Source: CBDDCQ01 sp965226285
Lineage (GTDB): Bacteria > Bacteroidota > Bacteroidia > Flavobacteriales > Ichthyobacteriaceae
Length of the DNA stretch: 64,000 nucleotides
NCBI GenBank assembly: GCA_965226285.1
Contig: CBDDCQ010000005.1
Location: 372,001-436,000 of the forward strand
Reading direction: 5' to 3'
In this document: positions 7,854 through 18,130 of the stretch, piece by piece
Position numbering within the stretch: position 1 is the first letter of the stretch
Layout: each line of letters starts with the position of its first letter
Program-made: the position numbers and the translations under genes
Notes under the pieces: generated by a model
What the model was told of the DNA's origin: nothing
Seen by the model: only the letters and a program-made list of their open reading frames with translations
The model's database searches: none

Positions 7854-10800
7854 TTAAAAATCAAGGGATAACGTCATGGTATAATTTCTTAAATAAGGGC
7901 TTAAAGTTACCTCTTTATAACTCCCTGAACTAGAAGTACCTCTAAAACTCTCTGGATTAATGCCATTGGGAAGATTATTATATAAATAACCTACATTTTG
8001 AACATTAAAACCTACATAAAGACCTTTTATGCCCATTTTGGAAGCCCATTCCTTAGGGATGCGATAACCTAAACTTATATTTCTAAGAGAAATATAATGA
8101 GCCTCTTTGAACCAATCTTCATTAATTACACCTGAACCCCAAGAGTTTCTAAGGACGTTATAATAACTCGCATGGGTAGGTTCTACATATCCTTTTTCGT
8201 AAGCCTCTTTGTAAGTCATACCACTAACATCTACTTTTGTACCATCCGGGGCAGTAACTTCTGTATCTTGGTCAAATACACCGTCGGGAATTATCCCATC
8301 ACTGTATTTTCGTCCGTTGGTATCAGAGTATTTAGAAGTCCATTCAATACCTCCATGCTCTGGAGATCTCCCTCTTAATGAAGATTTTAAGTATCCATAA
8401 GATGCAGCGTATCGGCTAGAATATGAACCTATGTGTCCACCAAATCTCATATCGATTAAGAAAGATAACGATATACCTTTATAGACAAATTCATTAAGCC
8501 ACGATCCTTCAAAATCCGGTTGTATTTTTCCCACTTTTTCTACCTTACCACTACGTTTATAATAAGCTCCTCGATTAGAATCTGACCATACTAATATTTT
8601 CTTACCGTTACGTGGGTCTTTAGGGTCATCCGATTGATACTTCGCAGGAGCACTATCAGAACGTAAGATACCATATTCATCACCTTCGCTAGCCGTACTC
8701 CCAATACGCCAACTACCGTAATTCACCGATCCATGAAGGTTTTTATAATCGCCATAATCTTTATGTAAATCCGTAATTACAGTTCGGTTTCTCCAATAAT
8801 TAAAGGTAGTATTATACTCAAAATCTTCTGTTTTAATAGGTGTAGCCGAAAGGCTTACTTCAATACCAGTGTTTTTGATAGTGCCAATATTGGTAAAAAA
8901 TGTTTCGTAACCAGACTCTGCAGGCAAAGGAATATCTCCAATTTGGTCGGATACGGTTTCACTATAATACGCCATATCTAAAGATAAACGATTATCTAAC
9001 AAACGAATATCTGTGCCTATTTCAAAAGAATTTTTACGTTCAGACTTTAAATCTTTATCTACTAAAGTATTAGAAACGCTATTTAGATATACAAAGCTAC
9101 CATTCGATAGTTCCCATCTACCACTACCATATCCCCTATTGATCAGATAAGCCCCTGTATCGTTACCTACTTGAGCCCAAGAGAGCCTAATTTTTCCAAA
9201 ATCTACCCACGGAATTTCGAAACGATCTGTAAATACCCAAGATAGAGATACCGAAGGATAAAAATAACTAAAATTTCCACTTCCATCAGTATATACCAAA
9301 GTAGATGACCAGTCATTTCTACCTGTAATATTCAAGAACAACTCATTATTATATTCAATATCTCCCATAAAATACAATGAGTTAATTTGCTTCGTACCAA
9401 AAACTTCAGCTCCCGATCCTTGTGTTCCCTTTGAATTACCAATAAAATATCGTCCAGGTACTACTAAACCGTCACGAGTATAAACTTCTGACCATGATTT
9501 TTTTTGTCTCCACATCTCACCTCCTACAACAGAACGAAAATTAATTATATCCATAAAATTTTTCTCCCAATTTAAAGTGGTTTTTACCATTTCAGAAACA
9601 TCTGTTTTATGATGGAGTTTATAAAATCCTCCATCATTCATATATCCATTACCAAGATTTTTTTCTTCAAATTTTATGCTATAGTGGTTCATATTAGCTT
9701 CTACGTTTAGCCACAATGAATCATAGAGCTTTGCCGATAACAAAACAAGGGGTCTTACCACAGTCTCTGTTTGCTCTTGGTTTTCCTCATGAAAACGCCA
9801 CCATAAATATTTACCCGGTATAGAAGCATGTTCATCACCGTGGTTGACTGAGGGAACCCCCCCGTGTTTAGCTTGCCAATATTTGCGATCTTTGTATTTA
9901 CCTATATCAAAAGAACGGAAGAATAGTTGACTTCTACTTCCCTGAAAAAGTGATTGAGCAATATTGTTTCTTGCATTTTTAGCCAAAGAATTAGTAAGGG
10001 TAATCCCCCCCCGTACATTCAACCAATCCGCCAACTTATAACTAGCTCTCAAAGCCAGTGTATTCCTATTAAAAACATTATTTGGAAATGTACCTGTACG
10101 AACATTATAAGAATCTGAGAGGTAAAAATCACCGTTTTCATTAGATCCTTTCAAAGCTACATGAGTGTTGCTATTTACGCCTACATTGTAAAGATCTAAA
10201 AAGTTATCCTTAGCAGCACTATAAGGCATCTCTTTGCCATCCCAACCAATGATGGGCTTACCGTCAAATTTAGGACCATAAGAGAATGAACTAGGTACTA
10301 CCAACAAAGAACGTTTATCTTTATTATTATAGGCAAATTGGTTCGTATCATATTTAAAGTAGTTACCAGCTGTATCTTTTTTTCCATAAGCCACTACACC
10401 TGCATAAGTACCTCTACCAAACTCATTTTGGAAATCTGCAAGATGATACACATGGTCAAAACCAAGCGATTGAGAGACTGAAACACCTAATCCTTGAGTA
10501 CCTTTACCACTTTTAGTCTTCACTAATACCACACCATTCATCCCTCTAGAACCGTATAGTGCTGTAGCTGCTGCGCCCTTTAGTACCGAGATACTCGCAA
10601 TATTATCTGGATTAATATTTTTAAGGATATTCCCATAATCATTTGAGTTTTGTGCCCAATAACTGGTATTAGAAACTTCGTTTTCTAAAATTACACCATC
10701 CACTACAAAAATAGGCTGGTTATTATTAGAGTTTAACGTAGATACTCCACGAATTTGTATTTTTTTATTGGAGAACATCCCTCCATCAGAAGCACCAACA

Positions 10801-11255
10801 CTTACCCCTGCGACGCGTCCTTGTAATGCTTGTGTGGGCGTTACTACATTTTGCTGCGCAATAAGATCCCCCCCTACATTTGTCACAGCATACCCCAAAG
10901 CTTTCTCTTTCTTTTGAATACCAAGAGCTGTAACCACAACCTCATCAAGCATTTCTTCACTTGCTTGCATTACTATATCCATTACTACTTTACCCGTTGT
11001 AGAACTCTCTATTGTAACTTTTTGTTCAACCATTCCTATAAAAGAAAAAACCAATACATCACCTGACTTAGCTTCAATGATATATTTTCCATCAAAATCA
11101 GTAGTAGTACCTGCTTGAGTACCTACAATTAAAACACTCACTCCCGCAAGAGGCTGACCATCTGATGAGGTAACCACTCCCGAGACATTTACTTGTGAAA
11201 ATATAAATTTCACCATCAATACTAACAGTATTGATAAATAATATTTGACATTCAT
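7854..11255 (-). CDS. SusC/RagA-family TonB-dependent outer-membrane transporter
   Basis: The protein has 1133 residues. After the signal peptide (to about residue 20) comes a carboxypeptidase-regulatory-like domain (VNVSGVVTSSDGQPLAGV), then a plug with the SusC signature (IQIRGVSTLN, PIFVVDGVI, ISVLKGAAATALYGSRGMNG), then a long beta-barrel ending in aromatic YTMTLSLDF. It imports ligand captured by the downstream SusD-like lipoprotein, powered by TonB. The reading frame is intact, but three G-runs of 7, 8 and 7 bases (coding strand; 9857-9863, 10005-10012, 10868-10874) fall inside it, which is unusual at this base composition and could allow slippage. Confidence 0.93.
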   Translation of the reverse strand: MNVKYYLSILLVLMVKFIFSQVNVSGVVTSSDGQPLAGVSVLIVGTQAGTTTDFDGKYIIEAKSGDVLVFSFIGMVEQKVTIESSTTGKVVMDIVMQASEEMLDEVVVTALGIQKKEKALGYAVTNVGGDLIAQQNVVTPTQALQGRVAGVSVGASDGGMFSNKKIQIRGVSTLNSNNNQPIFVVDGVILENEVSNTSYWAQNSNDYGNILKNINPDNIASISVLKGAAATALYGSRGMNGVVLVKTKSGKGTQGLGVSVSQSLGFDHVYHLADFQNEFGRGTYAGVVAYGKKDTAGNYFKYDTNQFAYNNKDKRSLLVVPSSFSYGPKFDGKPIIGWDGKEMPYSAAKDNFLDLYNVGVNSNTHVALKGSNENGDFYLSDSYNVRTGTFPNNVFNRNTLALRASYKLADWLNVRGGITLTNSLAKNARNNIAQSLFQGSRSQLFFRSFDIGKYKDRKYWQAKHGGVPSVNHGDEHASIPGKYLWWRFHEENQEQTETVVRPLVLLSAKLYDSLWLNVEANMNHYSIKFEEKNLGNGYMNDGGFYKLHHKTDVSEMVKTTLNWEKNFMDIINFRSVVGGEMWRQKKSWSEVYTRDGLVVPGRYFIGNSKGTQGSGAEVFGTKQINSLYFMGDIEYNNELFLNITGRNDWSSTLVYTDGSGNFSYFYPSVSLSWVFTDRFEIPWVDFGKIRLSWAQVGNDTGAYLINRGYGSGRWELSNGSFVYLNSVSNTLVDKDLKSERKNSFEIGTDIRLLDNRLSLDMAYYSETVSDQIGDIPLPAESGYETFFTNIGTIKNTGIEVSLSATPIKTEDFEYNTTFNYWRNRTVITDLHKDYGDYKNLHGSVNYGSWRIGSTASEGDEYGILRSDSAPAKYQSDDPKDPRNGKKILVWSDSNRGAYYKRSGKVEKVGKIQPDFEGSWLNEFVYKGISLSFLIDMRFGGHIGSYSSRYAASYGYLKSSLRGRSPEHGGIEWTSKYSDTNGRKYSDGIIPDGVFDQDTEVTAPDGTKVDVSGMTYKEAYEKGYVEPTHASYYNVLRNSWGSGVINEDWFKEAHYISLRNISLGYRIPKEWASKMGIKGLYVGFNVQNVGYLYNNLPNGINPESFRGTSSSGSYKEVTLSPYLRNYTMTLSLDF

Positions 11256-11500
11256 AATAATTTATCTTATAACAATTATATTTTAATTAAACTTTTACAC
11301 AATACCACTTCACTAAAAATTACTATAATTAAAACAAAGAAGCAACTTGGTTCATTTACTAATAAGAGATGAGATGACACTTATTTTGCAAGTGAACTAA
11401 GTGACTTTTTATACAGAATATATCATAAAATTAGATAATATATAATTTTATAACATTCACAATTAATTAAGTAAAAGCTCTAAACTAACATTAATAAGGG

Positions 11501-11530
11501 CAAATATATAACTATTTTCTAAAATAACAA
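11501..11530 (-). promoter_or_regulatory. Bacteroidota-type promoter of susC-susD
   Basis: On the minus strand, TTG (11528-11530) is followed after 19 nt by TATATTTG (11501-11508), an ideal -33/-7 pair. The 5' leader to the susC start at 11255 is about 240 nt, long enough for post-transcriptional control, but no structure stood out. Confidence 0.65.
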
Positions 11531-11610
11531 TTAAAGTGTTAAAAAAAATGTTTGTATTGTATCTTTATGTTTTGGGTGAAAAAACAAATATTCCACATCA
11601 GGTATCAAAA

Positions 11611-11835
11611 TGGCGTTTTACTATAAGTGTTGCTATAAGAGACAGTGATTGGAAATTAGTTAGGTTTCCAGATTCGCTTACCCTCTGATATTTCTGAGCA
11701 AAAACAAAAGAATTATTAAAAATGTTAGGAGAATGGGATGTGAGCCTTCCACATCCAGTATGCTTAGAAGGGACTAAATGGAAAAAAAGGGAAGTTTATT
11801 TATACAATAAGAAGTATCAACTTAAACAAAAATAG
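11611..11835 (+). pseudogene. C-terminal relic of a sulfatase
   Basis: From 11611 one frame reads WRFTISVAIRDSDWKLVRFP, matching the C-terminal AIRDGDWKLVRFPD region of type I sulfatases. The match then shifts frame near 11688 (DISEQ, as in the usual DISKDPSE), meets a stop, and resumes at 11721 as EWDVSLPHPVCLEGTKWKKR ending at TAG near 11833. No catalytic N-terminal part (CxPSR) exists, so this is only the last 70 or so residues of a dead gene. Sulfatases release sulfate from host mucin and glycosaminoglycans and often lie next to SusC/SusD genes. Strand and decay are seen in the sequence; the family name is from pattern memory. Confidence 0.6.
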
Positions 11836-11910
11836 ATTAAGATAAGAATAAAATAATTTGCTTCAATAAAGTGTAAAGGTACTCTAAAAACCATTTATTT
11901 TATCACTGTA

Positions 11911-11946
11911 AAAAAAGCCCGTAACTCTTACTGTACGGGCTTTTTT
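11911..11946. terminator. bidirectional intrinsic terminator
   Basis: AAAAAAGCCCGTA (11911-11923) pairs with TACGGGCTTTTTT (11934-11946) around a 10-nt loop. It ends the giant lipoprotein gene (minus) and would also stop the dead sulfatase transcript (plus). Confidence 0.85.
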
Positions 11947-11991
11947 ATGTCATTTCAAACTCCGAAAATCGCATCTAACATGATCCATGAC

Positions 11992-14900
11992 TTAAAGATC
12001 CCCATTCTCATCCAATTTGAGTATCCAATAGTCGTTATTAGCATCAATACGAGAGGGAATTAGTCTTTGTCCGCATAAGACAAAGCCCCCGTCAGACGTT
12101 TGCACCATGGAAAACATTTTCTCCTCTCTATTATTACCATGTCGCTTCTCCCAAATCTTATTACCCGACGAAATATCTAACTTTAATATCCAGTAATCTC
12201 TAAAAGAGAATGTTGTTGGTTCTATATGTCCCGCTACTACCAAGTTCCTGTCAGACGTTTGCACCACGGAATTTAACTCACCAACTTTGGTGCTATTCAA
12301 GGTATTTTCCCAAGTCTTACCACCCGTAGCGTTTAACTTGAGTACCCATGGCGATTTATTAGATGAGCCCACTATAGCAAAGCCCCCATCAGACGTTTGC
12401 ACGATGGATGTGGCTTCATCACTGCCCGTACTCCCAACGGTCTTGTTCCAAATCATATCACCCGTAGCGTTTAACTTGAATACCCATATATCATTTGAAG
12501 TTGCTGTATTTCCCACTACGGCAAAGCCCCCGTCAGACGTTTGCACGATGGATTGGGCTTCATCATGCATCGAAAGTTTGGGGCTAAAGGTCTTTTCCCA
12601 AATCTTATTACCTGAAGCATCTAACTTGCCTACCCAGAAATCTCTATCTCCTGAAAGAGATACTTTAGCTCCCGCTATGGCAAAGCCCCCGTCAGACGTT
12701 TGCACCAGAGGAGTCTCAGTAATGCTTGGATAAATCTCACCAAGATCCTTCTCCCAAATCTTATTACCCGAAGTACTTACTTTGAGTAGCGATCCATGAG
12801 CTCCTGTATTTCCCGCTAAGGCAAAGCTCCCGTCAGACATTTGCAACATGGAATAGATGACATCGTTGTTACTACTCCCAAAGGTCTTGTCCCAAGTCAG
12901 ATTACCCAAAGCGTTTAACTTGAGTAGCCACATATCACTACCCCCTAAACCTTTACTGTATGTAAATCCCCCTACGGCAAAGCCTCCGTCAGACGTCTGC
13001 ACAATGGACGTGGCTACATCAATTGCACTCCCCCCATATAGCTTAGACCAAGTAGTTTTAATCTTAAAAGCTGCACCCGTTATGGTGGCATCTGCTTTGA
13101 TGTCGTGTTCCAATACAAGCGTAGCCGTAAAGATACCTGCCCTATTCATCACCAAACTAAGGTTGGGTTTCGTACCGTTCACCGTGACCACGCCTCCGGG
13201 ATTTAGACCTCTTATCTCTTTGAGGGTATAGCCCGCCTTAGTACCTCCTACGCCTGCTAATATCTCCGAAGTGCTAAAACTACCACCAATCAAAGATTTT
13301 TCACGTCGGCTAAAGGTTAAAGTTTCTCCTCCTGTCTTGCCAATCTCATACACCTTGCCTGTAAGGGTAACATCCACTTTGGTATCGTGTTCTAATACAA
13401 GCGTCAAGGTTAAGATAGTAGCTTTGGTATAACTATCTATCTTTGCTGCAGTACCAATCCCTGAAACACGCGCACCACTACTTGAAGAATCATTCGTAAT
13501 CCGTACTGAACTGATACGATAGCCATCTTTGGTACCTGTCACACCGCCCAATAATTCTGCATTGGTTAGCTCTCCTCTAACGCTATACACCTCACTTTGT
13601 CTGCGCCAATTTAAAGTGGGGGCAGAGCCCTTTATAATTTCAAATGCTGCACCCATTATGGTTTTATCTGTTTTCGCATCGTGTTCGAATACAAGTGTCA
13701 ACGTCAATACAGTTATTTTAGTATAACTACCTATCTTCGCTGCAGTTCCATTACCTGAAACCCGCGCACCACTACTTGAAGAATCCCTCGTAATCTGTAC
13801 GGATTTGATACGATAGCCATCTTTGGCACCGCCAAGACCCCTTAATAATTCAAAGTTGCTTATCTCTCCTGACGCACGATAAGCCTTACTTTGTCTAACC
13901 CATCTTAAATCTCTTGGGGCAACCATCTTCCTAATTTCAAATACTGCACCCGTTATCGTTTTATCTGCTTTCGTATCATGTTCAAATACAATAGATAAGG
14001 TCAAAGTAACTGCCCTGTCATAACCTACGATCTTAGCTGCAGTACCACTGCCTGAAACAGAGGCGCCACTGCTTGAGGAAGCATCCGTAATCTGTACCGA
14101 TTTGATACGATAACCTGCTTTGGTACCCACAAGACCCCTTAATAAATCTGCATTGCTTATCTCTCCTGAAACAACATAAGCCTTACTTTGTCTAACCCAT
14201 CTTAAATCTCTTGGCGCAGCGATACTCGTAATTTCAAACTTCCCACCAGTGATGTTTTTATCCCGTTTGGTATCGTGTTCGAATACAATCGATAACGTCA
14301 AGGTTCCCGCCTTGGTATAACCAACTATCCTTAGCTCCAGTACCACTTCCTGAAACACGTGCGCCTGTACCTCCTGCATCACTGATGCTTACTGTTTTTA
14401 TTCGATACCCTGTTGTTGTACCAATAAGACCGCTTAATAATTCTGCATTGCTTATCTCGCCTGCAGCACTATAAAGCTTACGTTGTTCACGCCAAGTCAA
14501 ATCAGCTGGTACGGGCATCTTTCTAATTTCAAACGCTGCATTACTGAGCGTTTTTTCTGCTTTGGTAGCGTGCTGAAGTACAAGCGTCAACGTCAAGATA
14601 GTGGCTTTGCCATAACCGACGATCTTAGCTGCAGTACCACTACCTGAAACCCTCGCACCACTGCCCCCTGAATCATTGGTAATCTGTACTGATTTGATAC
14701 GATAACCGTCTTTTGTACCTCGCACACCACCCAATAATTCTGCATTGCTTATCTCTGCTGGGGAACTGTAAACCTTGCTTTGTCTGCTCCAACTTAAAGG
14801 TATAGATACAACTCCACTGGTAAGTTCAAATGCTGCACCACTTATGGTTTTATCTGCTCTCCTATCGTGTTCAAATACAAGTGTCAACGTCAAGATAGTG

Positions 14901-16324
14901 GCTTTGCCATAACCTACGATCTTAGAGCGAGTACCCCTACCTGAAACTCCTGCTCCACTACTTGAGGAGTCACTCGTGATCGATACACTTTTAATACGAT
15001 AACCTACTTTTGATCCTTCAAGACCTGATAATAATTCTGAATTGCTTATCTCTTCACCAGAACGATACCTCTTCAATTGTTTTATCCATCTTAAATTACC
15101 CGGCGCAGCCATCTTCGTAATTTCAAATTGTGCACCCCTTATGGTTTTTTCTGCTTTCGTAGCGTGTTCTAATACAAGGGTCAACGTCAAGGTAACTGCC
15201 TTGCTATAATTGATGATCTTAGCAACACTACCCCTACCTGAAACCCGCGCACCACTGCTCGATGAATCATTGGTAATCTGTAATGATTTGATACGATAGC
15301 CGTCTTTTGAACCCTGTAAACCGCCCAATAATTCAACATTGCTTATCTCGCCCCCTGAACGATAAACCTTGCTTTGTTTTCGCCAAGTTAAGGTTTCAGT
15401 AATTTCAAATTGTGCACCCGTTATGGTTTTATCTGCTTTCGTAGCGTGTTCAAATACAAGCGTCAATGTCAAGGTACCCCCCTGAGTATAACTAACTATC
15501 TTAGCTGAAGTCCCAATACCTGAAACACTTGCGCCTGTACCTCCTGCATCACTGATGCTTACTGTTTTCACTCGATACCCTGTTTTTGTACCCCTAAGAC
15601 CTGCTAATAACTCCCCATTGCTGATCTCTCCTGAAGGACGATAAACCTTGTTTTGTTTGCTCCAACTTAAATCCGATGGTGCAACACCCTTTGTAATCTC
15701 AAACTCCGCATCACTTATCGTTACATCCAAAGCAGATTTAGAATTATGTTTTAAACTCAACAAAGCCTTAAAAGAGCCTGTTCGCTTAAATTCTAACCTT
15801 AGACCGGACGCACTTCCATTAACCTTTACTATATCATCAGGAAACACATCTGTGATGTCTTTCAAAGTATAGTTTCCTTTTTGCCCTTTTACATTGTTTA
15901 AAATTTCTGTAGCATTCAAACGACCACCTTCTATATATTCTCTTGTCAGTTTTTCAAAAGTCAATACCGCAGGTAATACTTTTACCTCTACTGTATATTT
16001 CTTACTATCTTTTCCATTTTCTGCTGTTACCGTAAACGATACGGGATTGCTCCAATCTTTCACTGTCTTTGGGTCGGGTTTGATCGTTGCCTTTTCGGAT
16101 AACTTTACCTTTGTCGATAAAGAACCTATATCTGCTGCGTAGGGTACCTCTATTAATAATGAGGTGCCGTTTAACTTCCCTTTATAAGTACCTAATTCAA
16201 AGGAGATTATCAATGCCTCTCTGCTCCCCTGTACCACCTTGTTATCTTCCTTATTACATTGGGTCAGCTGAGTAATGAAAAGTATCAATACTAATAAGCC
16301 AAAAAAATATCTATTCTTCTTCAT
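11992..16324 (-). pseudogene. giant repeat lipoprotein (1443 codons) split by a one-base insertion
   Basis: Two minus-strand frames, 16324-14258 and 14382-11992, are one gene: removing one base of the CC at 14329-14330 joins them, and the corrected length (4332 bases) is an exact multiple of three. The product starts with a lipobox (Cys23, LTQCNKED) and a cadherin-like sandwich (about 35-117). Ten repeats of about 90-100 residues follow: eight core copies (SKVYRSGGEISNVELLGGL, DGYRIKSVQITN, LTLTLVFEHATKADKTI) flanked by two divergent end copies. The last 350 residues carry seven VQTSDGGFA units, probably a seven-bladed propeller. There is no type IX sorting domain; anchoring is by lipid. An in vivo frameshift and a sequencing error cannot be told apart here. 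Without correction the product stops shortly after repeat 5 begins to diverge. Confidence 0.8.
14329..14330 (-). other. frameshift site in the giant lipoprotein gene
   Basis: Other repeats read ...GCTAAGATCGTTGGTTAT (AKIVGY). Here the coding strand reads GCTAAGGATAGTTGGTTA, one G too many, shifting AKIVGY to AKDSWL. The run is only two bases long, so it is not an obvious slippage tract. Confidence 0.8.
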
Positions 16325-16406
16325 GTCATTTTTATTTTGTTTTTATTTATAATTAATTTTTACTTATATTTTTAAGTTCATTCCCTGTTTAAATAATTCG
16401 TGGGTG

Positions 16407-16414
16407 CAAATTTA
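16407..16414 (-). promoter_or_regulatory. -7 box of the giant lipoprotein gene
   Basis: The minus strand reads TAAATTTG, a match to TAnnTTTG, about 83 nt before the ATG at 16324. No good -33 box was found at the right distance. Confidence 0.4.
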
Positions 16415-16740
16415 GGAACTAATTCAATATTAAACGAATAAAAAATACTTTTTTTTGTGCCAAATGTATATTTTTTGGTATAAGTCTGACAAAGCCTAAT
16501 AAATACAAGGTATAGAAGCTCATCTACACTACTAACTATAATACAAATACAATAGAATTGTGCGAGTTATTTTACAGAAAATGTATGATTTAAGCAATTA
16601 ATGGAGTAATCCTACATCGATTGCATACAATTCTATTTGCTAAAAATAGAAAAAGGTCTTTTTTTGAGCTACAAAGAAAATTTAATTTAAATTTAAAAGT
16701 GAGACACAAAACTAACAGAAGGTACATGGGAGAAAGATCA

Positions 16741-16780
16741 CATTCTGTTTTTCAAAAGTGATATTCCGTTTTTCCGATTA
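16741..16780 (+). repeat. 40-bp dispersed repeat, copy A (possible operator)
   Basis: This 40-bp sequence occurs again, inverted and apparently exact, at 34237-34276. Inside it, TTCTGTTTTTC (16743-16753) and TTCCGTTTTTC (16764-16774) form a direct repeat spaced 21 bp apart, two turns of the helix, as in binding sites for a dimeric regulator. It ends 16 bp before the galM promoter. The rest of the 16325-17065 gap shows only promoter elements. Confidence 0.6.
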
Positions 16781-16795
16781 AATACATGTTCTACC

Positions 16796-16823
16796 TTGTT
16801 TTTCATTTTTTTATGTAACTTTG
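16796..16823 (+). promoter_or_regulatory. Bacteroidota-type promoter of galM
   Basis: TTG (16796-16798) is followed after 17 nt by TAACTTTG (16816-16823), a perfect -7 box. The leader to the galM start is about 235 nt. The 40-bp repeat lies directly upstream. Confidence 0.55.
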
Positions 16824-17065
16824 TTGCAAATAAAAGAAAATATAGGATGTAGGTTCGTTTAGCAGATAGTTAGCAGTAATCAGCAATGACCTAATAGATA
16901 AAATATCCACAAGATTATAGTTTGTAAGGAAGACTTAAAATTTGAAAAAGAAATTATTAATACCCAAGAACAATCAAATTATTGAATTTTTGAAATAAAA
17001 AATTTATTGAAATTAACAGAATAAATTCATTTAGATAATATAAATATAAAAACATTTTCATTACA

Positions 17066-18127
17066 ATGATAGACACTTCAATTCAACTTATCGATGAGAA
17101 GAACTTTGATAAAATCATCAATGATAAACAAATAAAATTATACACCTTAACAAACAAAAATGGAATGACTTGCCAAATCACTAATTACGGAGCTCGGGTA
17201 GTCAGTTTATGGGTAGTAGATAGATATGGAAACTATGACGATATTGTATTAGGATATGATCGTATCGATGATTATTTAAAATCGAATGAACTATATTTTG
17301 GTGCTATAGTTGGTAGATGTGCTAATAGAATTGCTAATGGGGAATTTTCAATTCAAGGCAAAACATATAAACTGGCAAAGAATATTAACGATGACCATTT
17401 ACACGGAGGGAACACAGGATTTAACAATGTAGTATGGCAAGTGCAAAGAAATTCTGTTGCCCAATTAGAACTTTCCTATTTATCTATAGATGGAGAGGAG
17501 GGTTATCCCGGAAATTTGCATACAAAAGTTACTTATGCGCTCACAGATGACCATGAGCTAAAAATCTGCTACCAAGCCACCACAGATAAAGCTACTCCCG
17601 TAAACTTAACACATCATTCCTTTTTTAATTTACAAGGAGCAGGTAAAGATATAGATGAACATATCTTAAAAATCAATTCCTCTAATTATACTCCCATAAA
17701 TGCACGTTTATTGCCCACTGGTAAAATAGTAACTATCGCAGGTACCCCTTTTGATTTTAGAAAACCTACTACTATTGGCAAACACATAAATGATAATCAT
17801 ACACAGATTAAATTAGGACTGGGCTATGACCATAATTTTATTTTAGATGGAACAGGCATGAGAAATGCCGCCAAAATAAATGATCCAAAATCTGGTAGAA
17901 CAATGGAAGTAATTACAAATCAGCCTGGAATGCAGTTTTATAGTAGCAATTTTTTAGATGGAAAAGATATTGGAAAAAAAAATATACCCTATAAATATAG
18001 AACTGGATTTTGCTTAGAAACACAACACTTTCCCAATAGTCCAAATCAAAGTAATTTTCCCTCCATAATATTAAATGTAGGTGAAACCTATCAATACACT
18101 TGCATATATAAATTTAATATAGATTAA
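17066..18127 (+). CDS. galM: aldose 1-epimerase (galactose mutarotase)
   Basis: The 353-residue enzyme interconverts alpha and beta anomers of galactose and glucose. The catalytic His is in PVNLTHHSFFNLQG (near residue 180) and the catalytic Glu in FCLETQHFPNSPN (near residue 318); DDHLHGGNTGF and GLGYDHNFILDG are further family motifs. There is no signal peptide, so it acts in the cytoplasm. The length is typical. It stands alone behind its own promoter and is convergent with ptb, with only 3 bp between stops. A functional link to the sugar symporter at 54930 is plausible but they are far apart. Confidence 0.93.
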   Translation: MIDTSIQLIDEKNFDKIINDKQIKLYTLTNKNGMTCQITNYGARVVSLWVVDRYGNYDDIVLGYDRIDDYLKSNELYFGAIVGRCANRIANGEFSIQGKTYKLAKNINDDHLHGGNTGFNNVVWQVQRNSVAQLELSYLSIDGEEGYPGNLHTKVTYALTDDHELKICYQATTDKATPVNLTHHSFFNLQGAGKDIDEHILKINSSNYTPINARLLPTGKIVTIAGTPFDFRKPTTIGKHINDNHTQIKLGLGYDHNFILDGTGMRNAAKINDPKSGRTMEVITNQPGMQFYSSNFLDGKDIGKKNIPYKYRTGFCLETQHFPNSPNQSNFPSIILNVGETYQYTCIYKFNID

Positions 18128-18130
18128 TAC

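Noticed and set aside
12061..13040. Seven near-identical short DNA stretches (around gtcagacgtttgcac) at irregular spacing, at first like a CRISPR or dispersed repeat
   Set aside because: They encode the VQTSDGGFA units of the propeller domain of the giant lipoprotein; spacing follows the blades and there are no spacers.
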